A stretch of DNA of 55,050 nt from a virus. The translations under genes were made by a program, and so were the position numbers. A model generated the notes under the pieces. The model saw nothing but the letters and a program-made list of their open reading frames with translations, had not been told where the DNA came from and ran no database searches. Each line of letters starts with the position of its first letter. The first letter of the stretch is position 1. The DNA lies in the IMG/VR virus record IMGVR_UViG_3300020445_000003, positions 1 to 55,050 of that record; one strand, written 5' to 3'. Shown piece by piece: positions 19,501-29,077 of this stretch.

Positions 19501-20663
19501 ATACCAGATAGTGTAAGATACTGACCATCATGGAATCCGTGAGATCCCTCGGTAGTAACTACCATCAAACCTGTAGTTTCATCATAAACAGCATTAGTGA
19601 ACTTTACTGCAATATCATTAAGTGTAAATGTACTACTATTAGTTACCGATATTGTGCTCTTATATTCTGGTTGCAATAGAGAGGTATCATATACACCACC
19701 ATGAACCATCAATAAGTTATCCCTAAGAACACATAAATCACCAAAAGGTTCAGTTCTTTCAAATCCTCCTGGAGGAAGGATTTCTGATTCTGCAAAACTA
19801 CCTTCTGAAGTAGGATCACTAGTAGTATTTCCAGTTACGACTAATCTATCAGATCCTAAAGATTCTGAACCTCTTGCACCTTTAGGGTCTGTTGGGTTAA
19901 TTCTTCCATAATCTTGAGATTGTTGATTACCAGCTATTCCAAAGTCTACTTTATTCTCATACTGAATAGATTGAGTTCTTCTTACTACACCAAAATTATC
20001 TCCCTTTCCATTATTTCTTGTTTCCCAATAATATCCATCGTACTTATCAAATATACCATATTTACGAACAGTAGGATTAGCAACTATATTATTATGTTTA
20101 TTAACCCAAGCACTACCATTGTATATTTGATTATTAGATCCATAATCACCAGTAGAATCAAGATTGGATTTTGATCCTGGATCGTTTATCGTTGTCGTCT
20201 TAACACCAAATGTAGCAGCAGAAACACGACCAGGCTGATATCTAAAAAATCTTTTTGATGTCAGTACAGCAGTCTTATCTGCAGGAGCTTCAATAAGAGC
20301 ACCAGATTCTAAAGGAATATGAGATAATCCGTGACCTTGAATACCACCAACTAAATTATAAGAACCAGCTGCATCATATGTGCCAAACTGTTCTGGTTCT
20401 GATGCCCATTCCGTTGGGTTTACATCGTAAGTGTTTACGTCTGCAAAAATACCAAGAGCAACTTCTGATCTAGGAATACCTAAGAGAGAAAGAGCAACTT
20501 CTGACTGAACTTTATTTTGTTCAGCAACAGGAATTGTAGCTTGGTCACTTGCAATTACAACAGGAATTGATTTATCAGACTTTTGTTGTCCAGGAGGTAC
20601 TGGAGCAGTCCGTCCTACAACAGTTACTGCTGCAGAATTATTAACATTGGTGTTATCTGGCAT
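16536..20663 (-). CDS. Large virion structural protein, paralogue of its neighbour (1375 aa)
   Basis: The N-terminus (MPDNTNVNNSAAVTVVGRTA, then KSIPVVIASDQATIPV) resembles virion-anchor segments of other phage structural proteins. Shared blocks with the downstream paralogue are LLGIPRSEVALGIFADVN, FRYQPGRVSAATFGVKTT near residue 139, VTMYKIEFSWYGAVGALFLA, EARWVRVHHL and KYGASYYIDGGDRGTVKLFS near 838. The C-terminus has SSDDIVITSANDPLVTGLPF and a Tyr/Ser-rich end. It lies two bases after the stop of the 2663-aa gene, so all are co-transcribed from upstream. The duplication is clear; the virion position is inferred only. Confidence 0.75.
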   Translation of the reverse strand: MPDNTNVNNSAAVTVVGRTAPVPPGQQKSDKSIPVVIASDQATIPVAEQNKVQSEVALSLLGIPRSEVALGIFADVNTYDVNPTEWASEPEQFGTYDAAGSYNLVGGIQGHGLSHIPLESGALIEAPADKTAVLTSKRFFRYQPGRVSAATFGVKTTTINDPGSKSNLDSTGDYGSNNQIYNGSAWVNKHNNIVANPTVRKYGIFDKYDGYYWETRNNGKGDNFGVVRRTQSIQYENKVDFGIAGNQQSQDYGRINPTDPKGARGSESLGSDRLVVTGNTTSDPTSEGSFAESEILPPGGFERTEPFGDLCVLRDNLLMVHGGVYDTSLLQPEYKSTISVTNSSTFTLNDIAVKFTNAVYDETTGLMVVTTEGSHGFHDGQYLTLSGIAMTCRYSYGTDYSTTQLNAAFDDGTKKLYSGGTAIDESAHGTIAGDNEKLIDKYVKLYPNNNKEYNIVEVNSPTSFTINVGVSTVPTFYAGGLTYRPYNADGTITAANATTSPGWAIPLSVGQHVSYSKGSNTNAIGGLVDTQIFRVKTLNLNNINTNGSVSVTLSTFDGTTELVEADLANVTDGNTWTNHTLITPVPFIQPLKGTQVYKYASAANNIQAVVSEYGKNAVHTGISSATNQGTGTFPLLYKDPADSTKEEGYIDTTLDLTQSSASATFVKQVNQLNKYYHKWVNQNVAKDYWNVYEYRIPRSRFSGDRLDGLTDTLLYSDAVGTYRPGDKVLNTTTGAVEEDTSIWNLEFDKVTMYKIEFSWYGAVGALFLAYVPVSNGEARWVRVHHLRASNQLKVASLGNATLPITYMVYGGGNQDRFGYLNDKRLKLSDYTSASQHIVKYGASYYIDGGDRGTVKLFSHSTDDAINVFGSKRNLTVGSDAGKITITNTATSGYTNLDGPHITYIPNSGDTGIATSYYVGAKVITDNSLDQNIRIVYTDADTKKCYLNAPLQAVPANGTTISIIADRPTPIIGLKCRDFIQSSLGQDVRNRTQVYPTRMSTGSDKVVKVDFLKSPLFQTESKVTRSGAANDAAPTIGASVNIGKRGKPTAVSIPEVIYAGEHTFDTSSGTNAITVYAYNGTTVLATKTVTAATYTGTDAGTYNVGGTLVLTIGANHGYTQYSGSGGHRIKIAQETLGFKCTLDATAASPQGVSTKYYPRTTDPAYDQYLEIKSADQSAGTITVKVGQASAEYIRDPGTGVYGWMRGYYKNSSPKLPISVLGYLENRGLKRQQNISSGSYYFSALNASSDDIVITSANDPLVTGLPFLAERNTTPKAEGVPYYSDNSFTLADLSSVKINPELRSPIPGSGTVVSSIFAPGSGENYDLSPFFDYNKEYLSFPLTNKVESLYMVGSSESVYSSGTAHAAVSASLTWEEQ

Positions 20664-20666
20664 TTT

Positions 20667-23600
20667 TTAAGAAACTCCGACTCTTCCTTTAGCGATTACA
20701 AATGTTTTCTTTATACTTATATATCCACCTTTCGGGCCATTAGCCAGTCCAGTGTTATTATTAGTGAGGATATTAGTAGGTTCATTGAAAGTAGTTACCA
20801 CATTGTCACTATTAGGATCTACTTTTAATACGAGATTAGCACCACCACCTATTTGACTACCTGCAATTGTAATAGTATCACCAGTAGCATATCCAGAACC
20901 ATAAGAAGTAATGGTGAGTGTTGCGTTACCACCACTATCAACAGATACTGAGAACTCAGCACCAGTACCAGATCCACTTGTAGTAATAGTAGTTACCGCA
21001 TAGGTTCCAGCAGTTCTACTAGCATCAGTAGCACCACTAGTAACTGCAATTGTATATTTAAGTGTTAATACGAGATTAGAACCACCTGCAACACCACCCA
21101 ATTTAGCATTAGTGATTGTGATAGTGTCACCAATGACATATCCAGTACCACAAGAAGTGATAATGACTGTTGCTTCACCAGCAACATTAACAGATACTGA
21201 GAACTCAGCACCAGTACCAGATCCACTTGTAGTGGTATTACTTACCTCATAGGTTCCAGCAGAATCAGCAGGTCTAGAAGTATTACCAGAGTTTGCAACA
21301 ACAGAATATACTGGGAATGCTGCATTATCATTACTCAACACTTTGATTGGTGCCAATCTCATAGTACCAATACCTGCGAATTTATTCTTCTCCTCAACAA
21401 TGAATTTATATGAGGTAAGAGGAGGGTTAGCACTGTGATCTTTCAACTGAACAATATCATTAACTGAAATACCATTAAATTGATTAACGTCATTAAGATG
21501 TACCCAATAGCAAGTATTTGCAGTTCCTGCATTACTATCATAAACTTGAGTTCCCCACTTACCAGTTGCAATTCCAACATATGTGGTATAACCAACTGGT
21601 TTATCTAAGAATTCAGTACCAACAACTTCATAACCGAGATGACTTGATATTCCTATTAAACCATCACCATTAACAGTTAATTTCTCAGTAATTGTACTTG
21701 ATGAAAGTTTAAGTTGAATGTAACCATGTTCCATATCTATTTGATTACCATCCGAAGCAACTGTAGGAATCTCAAAATCAACAAAATGAGGTGTCAAACT
21801 TGGTTGTAGACCTGCTTGATTAACATTAATTAATGTTCCAATTCCTGCGGTAATCAATGGAATATTCTTAAGATCTTTAGGTACCCCATCTTCAACATAT
21901 AACATTTCAGGACCATAGAAGTCAGATTGATCTTCAGTGATGCTAACATTAAGATTGATTGAATTCCAATCACTATCATAGATATCAGGTGATGGTAACC
22001 ATTCGTCTGAAGGTCCAAGGAGAATATTATTAGTTGTAGTGATCTTACCAGTTGCATATGCATCTAATCCAGCACCACAATTTCTAATAATGTTTCCACC
22101 AGTAGAAACAACAGTTGATCCAGAAACATCTACGGATCCAGGATAATTTTCAAATAATGAATCATTAACTCTTGTACTTGTAGAACCAGTAGAAACTAAT
22201 GGTTTAAATGCAATATTATCCTGTAAACATCCATCAACAATAGTTGAGTTCTCTACAGATACTCTTGTTGATCCATCCAAATATAGACCATCTCCAGAAC
22301 TATTACGTAATTCTACATCTTTTATTAAACTAGATTTGGCATATCTACAATATAACATATAATTACTATCACTGTATATTATATTATTATGATTATTACC
22401 ATCAATCGTTATATTGGATATAGTAACATCTTTTGGTTCAACTGTTGCTGAAGCCATAGTAGTACCAATACCAACAAAGTTTCCTGTTACTGGAATGTCT
22501 ACACCACCAGTAGTTGCATCCGTAAATATTGATGTAGAAGGACCATAACCATCTTTAGCATCATTACCAAAGAATTGTTTCTTAATGATACTATTTTTTC
22601 CTCGACCTTCCAAAGTAAAGTTAGATGGAATCAATAGTTCATTAGTATAATAGGTTCCACTAGGAATACTCAAATAATTGGATCCACTAGATTGAACCGA
22701 AGTTACTGCTTTTCTAAATCCAGCAGTACTATCGTGAACAACCTTAACAGCATTATTTGTACCAAACCCAACAGTACCATTATAATCATACTGTTGAGAT
22801 AGAGTTATACTCTCAACTCCAACAGCAACTACTTCGTCAATTGACCATCCTCTTCTTCTTCCACCTTCAGGATTTCCTGTATTAACATCTTCTGATGGCC
22901 CCATAACAGAATCTCTCAATGTTAGTTGTGTTGGTAATCCATTATTAGATGGAATATTAGGGAAATGAATTTGATGTCCTACATTAACACTTCCTTCTGC
23001 TGCTACCTTATTGGTATTATCCCAAATAGCATTATCACCCGTAAAATCACTGGGAAGAAATTCGTTTAAATCTCCTTTCTTAGCCCAGTTTGTTTTAGAG
23101 AAAGTTCCATAATCTTTCCATTCAATATTAGCAGTACCGCCACCACCATCAGCGATTTCCTTCGAACCTAAAATTGCTATCAATCTTGCTTGGGTTCTGG
23201 TTGTACTAACACCACTAGCACCATTTTGTATTTGACGATATATTAAAAGACCATGATCTTCATTTCTTGCAAGAGTCAATGCATTGAAATTAGTTCCATT
23301 CAAGTTACCAATATCCTGGTGATTTATTCCCAATCCATTATTAACTGCACTCGCAATACCAACTCTTCCATCAGCAAGTTTATATTGTGCTACCCAGTAG
23401 TTGTATGTTTTAATAGGAGAAATAGAAGTATCACCAACTGTAGCAGCAGTACATCTTACACATGGTATAGCAGCATCAGTATTTCCTGTTTTAGTTACAC
23501 CAAATAATTTTACCTTTTCTCCAACATAGAAATTAGAAGTATTAATTCCAGTAATTACTGCCTTGCTGGATACAGTTGTACCAGTTCCAATATAAACTGT

Positions 23601-26600
23601 TGGATCATTACTGATTCCAAAACTTCTAAGAGCAAAACTATCAACTTCGTGAGCATCAACTAATTCATAACTATCTCCCAAGTTATTAACCTTCAAGAAA
23701 CGGTTTCTTGCAAATGTATTATGAGTATTTGCTTGAACGTCTCCACCATCACTATTGGCTGGCGTAGGAAGATCTTCTAATGCAAAATTCTGATACTTGT
23801 TCGCACGAACAGTTCCATTGACATCAAGTTCATATGCAGGAGATGCCTTTTTAATACCGACATTTTGAGTAGATTCTTCAACTATTAAAGATGGATTACC
23901 ATCTTCTCCAACTTGGAATGAAGGAGGTTGATTTATATTACCCTTTAGAAGTAATTTAATTGCTTCGATCCCATCCTTAGCACTAGATGTAATCTTATTC
24001 GTAAAGTTAACTGGTCCTCTAAATTCTGAAGGAAGTAGCTTATTAGGTCCACCACCAACACGAAGTGTATTTCTAATATACACATCATCAAATACTGCTG
24101 ACAAATCAGATATATCTGCACCAAGATAATTTTCTTTTGCTTGAACTCTTTCTCCACTGAAGAACTCACCACGATCATTCATACCAGAATAGAATACAAC
24201 TCCACCTTTTTCTTCAGTTGAAATTGCAAGAAGTTCTGCATCTGCAGTAATCTGTTTTGTTTGTTTTTGTGGTAATGCAGTAGAGTAGTTACCTGGCCCA
24301 TAACCAAGATACTCAAATGTATGACCTGAAGCACGAATACTTGAGAATCTACGAACCTCTGATGGGATTACTTTAATCTTCTTAACTTTAGAATCTATAA
24401 GATGAGTTTCTGGTTTTGTACCCAAAACTCCTCTAAACACATTTACAGTATCACCATCAACAACTTTCTTAACTCTTACAATTTCATTATCAATTTGAAG
24501 GAAATCACCAACTAAAATCCCAACAGAAGAATCAATATCTATGCCGAAATTATCAATATTTCCACTTGTTGGTTTTGCAACAGCACTTTTCAATTTTGTT
24601 TGAATAGAAGTTGAAAGATTCAATAGTCTTCCTGAAATCTTTTCAGTTTCTAATGATGAACTTTCTCCAGTTGCACTAATACCATACTTGTAAATCTGAG
24701 AACCTACTGCTGCAGCTTGAGCAACAGGTAAATTTGGTGCAGTTGTCTTAATTGTAAATTGAGTAGATGCTTGATTACTACCAGGTATTATTCCTTGTAC
24801 AATAAAGTCTTGATTGTATGTGGATGCACTAGATCCAGTTACACCAACAATTTTAACCTTATTACCAACAGATAATCCATGATGAGATGTTGCAACTACA
24901 GTTGCAATTCCAACTTTATCGGTTCCTGCAATACCTGCAATGCTAGAAATAGAAATTGCTTCATCCAGTGCAAAGAACATTCCTTTCTGTGGGAATGAAG
25001 TATAAACACCAGGATTAGTATCTCCAGTATCGTATGTTATAGTATTTTCAGTAGGAACCGATGCTATTTTATAAAGTCCATTATATGCACTATTTGTTCT
25101 ATTCGTATCAGTACCAACTCCAGTAACTTGTACAACATTACCAACAACTTGATCAATTGCAGATACTGTAACTACAGCATTATTACTATTGCCACCAGTA
25201 ATTGCTAAAGTACTACCAGCACCAGTAGTAACATATGCAGAACCACCATCCATTATCTCAATAGCAGTTACTGCACCTCCAGATGAAGTTACTTTTGCGG
25301 TTGCTCCTTGAGAAACTCCCTTTCCACCTGCCTCATTAATTAATGGTACATTATATCTTGTAGTATCACCATAACCACTATTTGTTCCACTGATAGCTCC
25401 AAGTGTTACAATAGAATTTAAATTATGATTAACTGCACTATACAGAGTTGCAGTTCCATTATTCTGACCTTCTGCTCCTGTTACAGCATATCCAACTCTA
25501 TTATCCTTAAGATACTCAACAACTCCTTCTTTTGTTATACTATTAAGAGAATCATTAACATCTACTCTACCAAGTGGAGTTTTATTTGCATATGATATTG
25601 ATTGATGTGGATCGACATCTAAGTTATCAACATCAACTGTTGGATACAAATTCTCAATATTCTGCTTATACTTCCTATCTACAAATTGTGCAACATTTGG
25701 AGAAACATTACCAATTAAAGTAGTAAGATAGTATATACCATCTTGTTGATCAGTAATATACTCCTGAACCGTTTCTACATCTTCAATTGTATAAGATGTA
25801 TCATATTCATTTCTAGAGAAAATTGGCAGTTTTGCTACCAAATTAGCAGTACTACGATCATTTGTATTATTTGTAAAATCACCAGCACGTTTTGGAATAG
25901 TTACAGTAAATGTCTTAGTTGTTGGTGTAGATTTGACATAAAAATATCCATTATAACCATCTTTAGCATTAGAATCAGTATACAATGAACTAGTTACACC
26001 TCTTACCCACACTCTATCTCCTACAGATAGTCTATGAACATCTTCTGTTGTTACTGTTGCAGTAAGATCAGTTGAAGTAGCTGTACTAATTCCAGATATA
26101 ACTCTTGTATTTCTATTCTTTAAAAGACTATCAAGTGTGCCATCTGCATCATCAAATATATTAGTAGAAGATTCTTGTAAAACATAATTCTTTGCAGGTG
26201 CCTTTGCAATTTTAGCACCAGTATATTCCTTTGGAATAACATATCTAAGTTTATAAATTCTATCTTTTAAATCACGAGTTTCAGATTTTCTTCTTACATA
26301 TGTTGCTGAGTTATTTGCCGTAATATCATCAGTATTATCTTGATTAGCAGCAAGTTGCATAACAATCTCATTATCACTAGTACCATTAGTACTATAGAAG
26401 AACCAATTATTACTAGAAGAATCCCATTGAACAGGATGTCCACTATCTCCTGGTAATTTATCAGTTACTCTACTAATAACACTAATTCTACCACCATTAG
26501 TGTTTTCAATTTCAACTGCAGTATTTGATGCAACTTTGTTTAAAGATTTTGCTAATTTAATTTTAGTAGCACCAATAGAAGATGAAGCAATTACATAATA

Positions 26601-28658
26601 TAATGTTTCATTTTCAAGTCCATCAGGCATTTCACCAGTATCACTATAAATCGTTACAGATTCTCCATTCACAAACGTATGATTAATACCTGTTCCAAAA
26701 TCTAATATATTATTTGCAGTATCAATAGAATCTACGGCATATACCTTTTCTGCACTCTCAGAAGGAGTATTATCCTGCCCTGTACCAGTAGAAGAATTTA
26801 CTCCATTTTCTGCTGGTTGCATCAAAATTGGAGAAGAATGTGTAGCAGTCACATTATTCCTATTAGTCCAAGTCAAATATACTCTATCACCCTTTCTTGC
26901 ACCAATTTTATATCCACTACTAATATTTGATGGTGGATTACTCTCATCTGTTGCACCAAGAAGATATATTCTACTAGATTGATTAGTAGCAATTTCTGCT
27001 CTAGTCTTTGCGATATCTAAAAGTGTCCATACAACGTTGCTTTCCTCTTCTTGTATGTCTTTTGGTGGAACAATATGAGTTACATATCCAGTATCATCAC
27101 GAGGGAAAGCTACTTTTCTAAATCCTTTGGATATTAATGACTTTGCACCAAAGTTAGAGTTAGAGTTTGTGATTGATTGATCTGATCCAGATTCAGATAA
27201 GAAATGATCAGAGAAACCAATAGCAAATACGGATACTGCCTGAATAAATGCAGAATTAGATGCTTTGATGTGGTAATTAGAATAGTCTGGTTTATATACA
27301 GCATCCTGATTAACATATAAAGGTAAATTTGTAGCAGCAGTTGCATTGCTGTCTTTATAATCACCACTAGACTTATTATAGATTAAGAATGCATTATCAT
27401 CCTTCTGAAGACCAATACCAGTAAACTGGGCAACAACCATAGACTTAAATCCAGTTGCCTTATCACCATCAGCATGTAATCCACACATACCGTAAGTGGA
27501 TCTCAATGAACAGTTAAAGACATATGGTGAAGCACCTGTTACATTATCAGTCTCGACAATTACTTGTGCTGCAGATGGTTGTTCACTTAATGATGTAGGT
27601 GTTGCTGGTAATTGATACGAGAATGTTGTTGCCGCAACTCCTGCTCCTACAGGGCCTGTTGCAGTTACAATCTTTCCTCCATTATACCAACCAGATGATA
27701 TACCAGTAATACGAACTGTATCATCTATAGTCAATCCATGAGCAACAGTGGTTTCCACAGTTGCTAAAGAACCATTTGCAGTTGCTTTTTTAATTTCTAA
27801 ATTAGTAGTTCTTAAATCTCCAACAATCTTATATTCTGGATTATTTGGTTGGAAATCAGTTGAACCTGGATAATTTGTAATCTTTCTATTTCCAGTATCA
27901 TCACCATAGGCATTCATCACCTTGTAATAATACATCTGAAGATCTGTCAAAGATGTAAGATCTTTAGGGTTTATACCATCAGCATATTCAAATACTGTTA
28001 GTTTATGGTGAGATAATGCAGGATTTGCTTTAAGTCCGAAATTAGCAGGATTATAATATACTCCTCTATCTGAATCAAAAATACTAAACTGCCAGAAATA
28101 GCAACCACCAGTTACACGGAAAATTGCAGATCTTGCTACATAATCAGCAGCATCAATATTATTTTTTGTGGGATCGGGAACATAAAGTGGTCTAACTTTT
28201 GTTTTTCTTAAATCTAAACCAACAATAGATGTACCTTTAGGTACAACAACTCCACCATCTACAGAGTTAAATTTGTGAAGGATATTATCAGAATTATTTA
28301 AATCAACTACAGAATTTATTGTTAACTCAATTGGAGGATTTGTTTGTGAATTTCCTTGATTATCATACCAAGCAACTGTTCCGCTATTATCTTTTATATA
28401 ATATCCTGGTCTATTATCAATATAATGAGTTCCTGGATATAACAATATTGTTGTTTTATCGTATTTGTCGTTATTTTCTCCAATCTGATATGCAAACCTT
28501 GCTGCTTCCAACAATGCTCTTTGAATAGTAGCAAATGGTCTTGTTAAAGAATTACCTTTATTATCAAAACTGTCAGTTGCGTCTAAATCTGATGGGTTTA
28601 CATAAAGAATATTACCATCAGTGTTAACTAAAAAATTTTCTAACCTAGAAAGAGGCAT
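20667..28658 (-). CDS. Giant virion protein with parallel beta-helix segments, VrlC-like (2663 aa)
   Basis: The first 110 residues (MPLSRLENFLVNTDGNILYV, then TRPFATIQRALLEAARFAYQ and TTILLYPGTHYIDNRPG) match the start of the very large cyanophage protein often called VrlC, with a pectate-lyase-like set-up (PFATIQRAL, LYPGTHY). Residues about 2075-2180 form a second beta-helix stretch (ISNITIDGNNHNNI, IKDVELRNSSGDGLYLDG, IIRNCGAGLDAYATG). Several ERLRI-free fibre segments and repeated V.VTGV-type blocks lie between. The C-terminus carries two copies of an 83-aa GSGY module. At nearly 8 kb it is the largest gene here. A late box lies 32 bases before its ATG. Likely a peripheral baseplate or fibre protein that may bind or cleave polysaccharide; no catalytic residues could be assigned. 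Confidence 0.8.
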   Translation of the reverse strand: MPLSRLENFLVNTDGNILYVNPSDLDATDSFDNKGNSLTRPFATIQRALLEAARFAYQIGENNDKYDKTTILLYPGTHYIDNRPGYYIKDNSGTVAWYDNQGNSQTNPPIELTINSVVDLNNSDNILHKFNSVDGGVVVPKGTSIVGLDLRKTKVRPLYVPDPTKNNIDAADYVARSAIFRVTGGCYFWQFSIFDSDRGVYYNPANFGLKANPALSHHKLTVFEYADGINPKDLTSLTDLQMYYYKVMNAYGDDTGNRKITNYPGSTDFQPNNPEYKIVGDLRTTNLEIKKATANGSLATVETTVAHGLTIDDTVRITGISSGWYNGGKIVTATGPVGAGVAATTFSYQLPATPTSLSEQPSAAQVIVETDNVTGASPYVFNCSLRSTYGMCGLHADGDKATGFKSMVVAQFTGIGLQKDDNAFLIYNKSSGDYKDSNATAATNLPLYVNQDAVYKPDYSNYHIKASNSAFIQAVSVFAIGFSDHFLSESGSDQSITNSNSNFGAKSLISKGFRKVAFPRDDTGYVTHIVPPKDIQEEESNVVWTLLDIAKTRAEIATNQSSRIYLLGATDESNPPSNISSGYKIGARKGDRVYLTWTNRNNVTATHSSPILMQPAENGVNSSTGTGQDNTPSESAEKVYAVDSIDTANNILDFGTGINHTFVNGESVTIYSDTGEMPDGLENETLYYVIASSSIGATKIKLAKSLNKVASNTAVEIENTNGGRISVISRVTDKLPGDSGHPVQWDSSSNNWFFYSTNGTSDNEIVMQLAANQDNTDDITANNSATYVRRKSETRDLKDRIYKLRYVIPKEYTGAKIAKAPAKNYVLQESSTNIFDDADGTLDSLLKNRNTRVISGISTATSTDLTATVTTEDVHRLSVGDRVWVRGVTSSLYTDSNAKDGYNGYFYVKSTPTTKTFTVTIPKRAGDFTNNTNDRSTANLVAKLPIFSRNEYDTSYTIEDVETVQEYITDQQDGIYYLTTLIGNVSPNVAQFVDRKYKQNIENLYPTVDVDNLDVDPHQSISYANKTPLGRVDVNDSLNSITKEGVVEYLKDNRVGYAVTGAEGQNNGTATLYSAVNHNLNSIVTLGAISGTNSGYGDTTRYNVPLINEAGGKGVSQGATAKVTSSGGAVTAIEIMDGGSAYVTTGAGSTLAITGGNSNNAVVTVSAIDQVVGNVVQVTGVGTDTNRTNSAYNGLYKIASVPTENTITYDTGDTNPGVYTSFPQKGMFFALDEAISISSIAGIAGTDKVGIATVVATSHHGLSVGNKVKIVGVTGSSASTYNQDFIVQGIIPGSNQASTQFTIKTTAPNLPVAQAAAVGSQIYKYGISATGESSSLETEKISGRLLNLSTSIQTKLKSAVAKPTSGNIDNFGIDIDSSVGILVGDFLQIDNEIVRVKKVVDGDTVNVFRGVLGTKPETHLIDSKVKKIKVIPSEVRRFSSIRASGHTFEYLGYGPGNYSTALPQKQTKQITADAELLAISTEEKGGVVFYSGMNDRGEFFSGERVQAKENYLGADISDLSAVFDDVYIRNTLRVGGGPNKLLPSEFRGPVNFTNKITSSAKDGIEAIKLLLKGNINQPPSFQVGEDGNPSLIVEESTQNVGIKKASPAYELDVNGTVRANKYQNFALEDLPTPANSDGGDVQANTHNTFARNRFLKVNNLGDSYELVDAHEVDSFALRSFGISNDPTVYIGTGTTVSSKAVITGINTSNFYVGEKVKLFGVTKTGNTDAAIPCVRCTAATVGDTSISPIKTYNYWVAQYKLADGRVGIASAVNNGLGINHQDIGNLNGTNFNALTLARNEDHGLLIYRQIQNGASGVSTTRTQARLIAILGSKEIADGGGGTANIEWKDYGTFSKTNWAKKGDLNEFLPSDFTGDNAIWDNTNKVAAEGSVNVGHQIHFPNIPSNNGLPTQLTLRDSVMGPSEDVNTGNPEGGRRRGWSIDEVVAVGVESITLSQQYDYNGTVGFGTNNAVKVVHDSTAGFRKAVTSVQSSGSNYLSIPSGTYYTNELLIPSNFTLEGRGKNSIIKKQFFGNDAKDGYGPSTSIFTDATTGGVDIPVTGNFVGIGTTMASATVEPKDVTISNITIDGNNHNNIIYSDSNYMLYCRYAKSSLIKDVELRNSSGDGLYLDGSTRVSVENSTIVDGCLQDNIAFKPLVSTGSTSTRVNDSLFENYPGSVDVSGSTVVSTGGNIIRNCGAGLDAYATGKITTTNNILLGPSDEWLPSPDIYDSDWNSINLNVSITEDQSDFYGPEMLYVEDGVPKDLKNIPLITAGIGTLINVNQAGLQPSLTPHFVDFEIPTVASDGNQIDMEHGYIQLKLSSSTITEKLTVNGDGLIGISSHLGYEVVGTEFLDKPVGYTTYVGIATGKWGTQVYDSNAGTANTCYWVHLNDVNQFNGISVNDIVQLKDHSANPPLTSYKFIVEEKNKFAGIGTMRLAPIKVLSNDNAAFPVYSVVANSGNTSRPADSAGTYEVSNTTTSGSGTGAEFSVSVNVAGEATVIITSCGTGYVIGDTITITNAKLGGVAGGSNLVLTLKYTIAVTSGATDASRTAGTYAVTTITTSGSGTGAEFSVSVDSGGNATLTITSYGSGYATGDTITIAGSQIGGGANLVLKVDPNSDNVVTTFNEPTNILTNNNTGLANGPKGGYISIKKTFVIAKGRVGVS
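20940..21233 (-). repeat. Tandem 249-bp (83-aa) GSGY module duplication
   Basis: A 45-base stretch at 20940-20984 is identical to 21189-21233, exactly 249 bases apart and in frame. Each copy encodes TTSGSGTGAEFSVSV followed by a G.GY..GDTITI turn. The DNA identity suggests a recent duplication or recombination between copies. Confidence 0.85.
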
Positions 28659-28689
28659 TGTATTAACACACTAATTTTTTCTTCTGACT

Positions 28690-28697
28690 TATTTATC
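28690..28697 (-). promoter_or_regulatory. T4-type late promoter box GATAAATA
   Basis: The minus strand reads GATAAATA 32 bases upstream of the ATG of the 2663-aa giant at 28658, in the 42-base gap after the 96-aa gene. It would launch the whole 28658-to-7143 late run. Confidence 0.6.
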
Positions 28698-28700
28698 ACG

Positions 28701-28991
28701 TTAGTCAACTGGTAACTTCTCTGGGTTTTCCAATTCTAGATCGAAAACCAGTGGATGGCATTCCTCTTCCATTAAATAGGCGTGAAAATTATATAAGTCC
28801 TCTGTGTTATATTTAGTTTCATTATCTGCTATCATCTTAATTGCTGGTAACCATTCAATACTTTCTTCAACATCTTCTAACTCATCATATGTAAATGGCA
28901 TTCCATTTATATAATACATAAGAACAATTCTCTTTTCATTATTTGCCCAATCCGAATACCAACAGTAAGTTGTGTCTATATGATATGCCAT
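28701..28991 (-). CDS. Hypothetical small acidic protein (96 aa)
   Basis: The protein begins MAYHIDTTYCWYSDWANNEK and contains RIVLMYYINGMPFTYDELED, EESIEWLPAIKMI and a final LVFDLELENPEKLP. It is acidic, rich in Tyr/Trp/Glu, with no membrane segment, signal or known motif. It looks like a small soluble alpha/beta protein and not a fibre. It stands alone between two large virion genes: upstream lies the two-copy hairpin element (29012-29067), downstream the late box of the giant gene. It may be expressed separately from its neighbours. I do not recognise the family. The coding call rests on an intact ORF of protein-like composition that fills the gap. Confidence 0.65.
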   Translation of the reverse strand: MAYHIDTTYCWYSDWANNEKRIVLMYYINGMPFTYDELEDVEESIEWLPAIKMIADNETKYNTEDLYNFHAYLMEEECHPLVFDLELENPEKLPVD

Positions 28992-29011
28992 AATTTAAAA
29001 AAGGTATTTTA

Positions 29012-29067
29012 CCAAAAAATTGCCTGACTTTTTTTTGCCCGATTTTTGGAACTAAAAGTCGATTTTG
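29012..29067 (-). repeat. Intergenic hairpin element, copy 1
   Basis: This gap holds a sequence that aligns without gaps to 49752-49807. The first 26 bases (29013-29038) are identical and about 15 of the following bases match. CCAAAAA at 29012-29018 pairs with TTTTTGG at 29043-29049, giving a 7-bp stem around a loop of about 24 bases with a T8 run. The outer C-G pair is T-A in copy 2. It lies between the fibre gene ending at 29078 and the 96-aa gene. A terminator, processing site or leader element are all possible. Confidence 0.75.
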
Positions 29068-29077
29068 GTGGCCTAAG

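Noticed and set aside
20667-28658. Active pectate lyase or depolymerase
   Set aside because: The beta-helix pattern is visible but no catalytic residues could be placed, so only a binding or structural role is stated.
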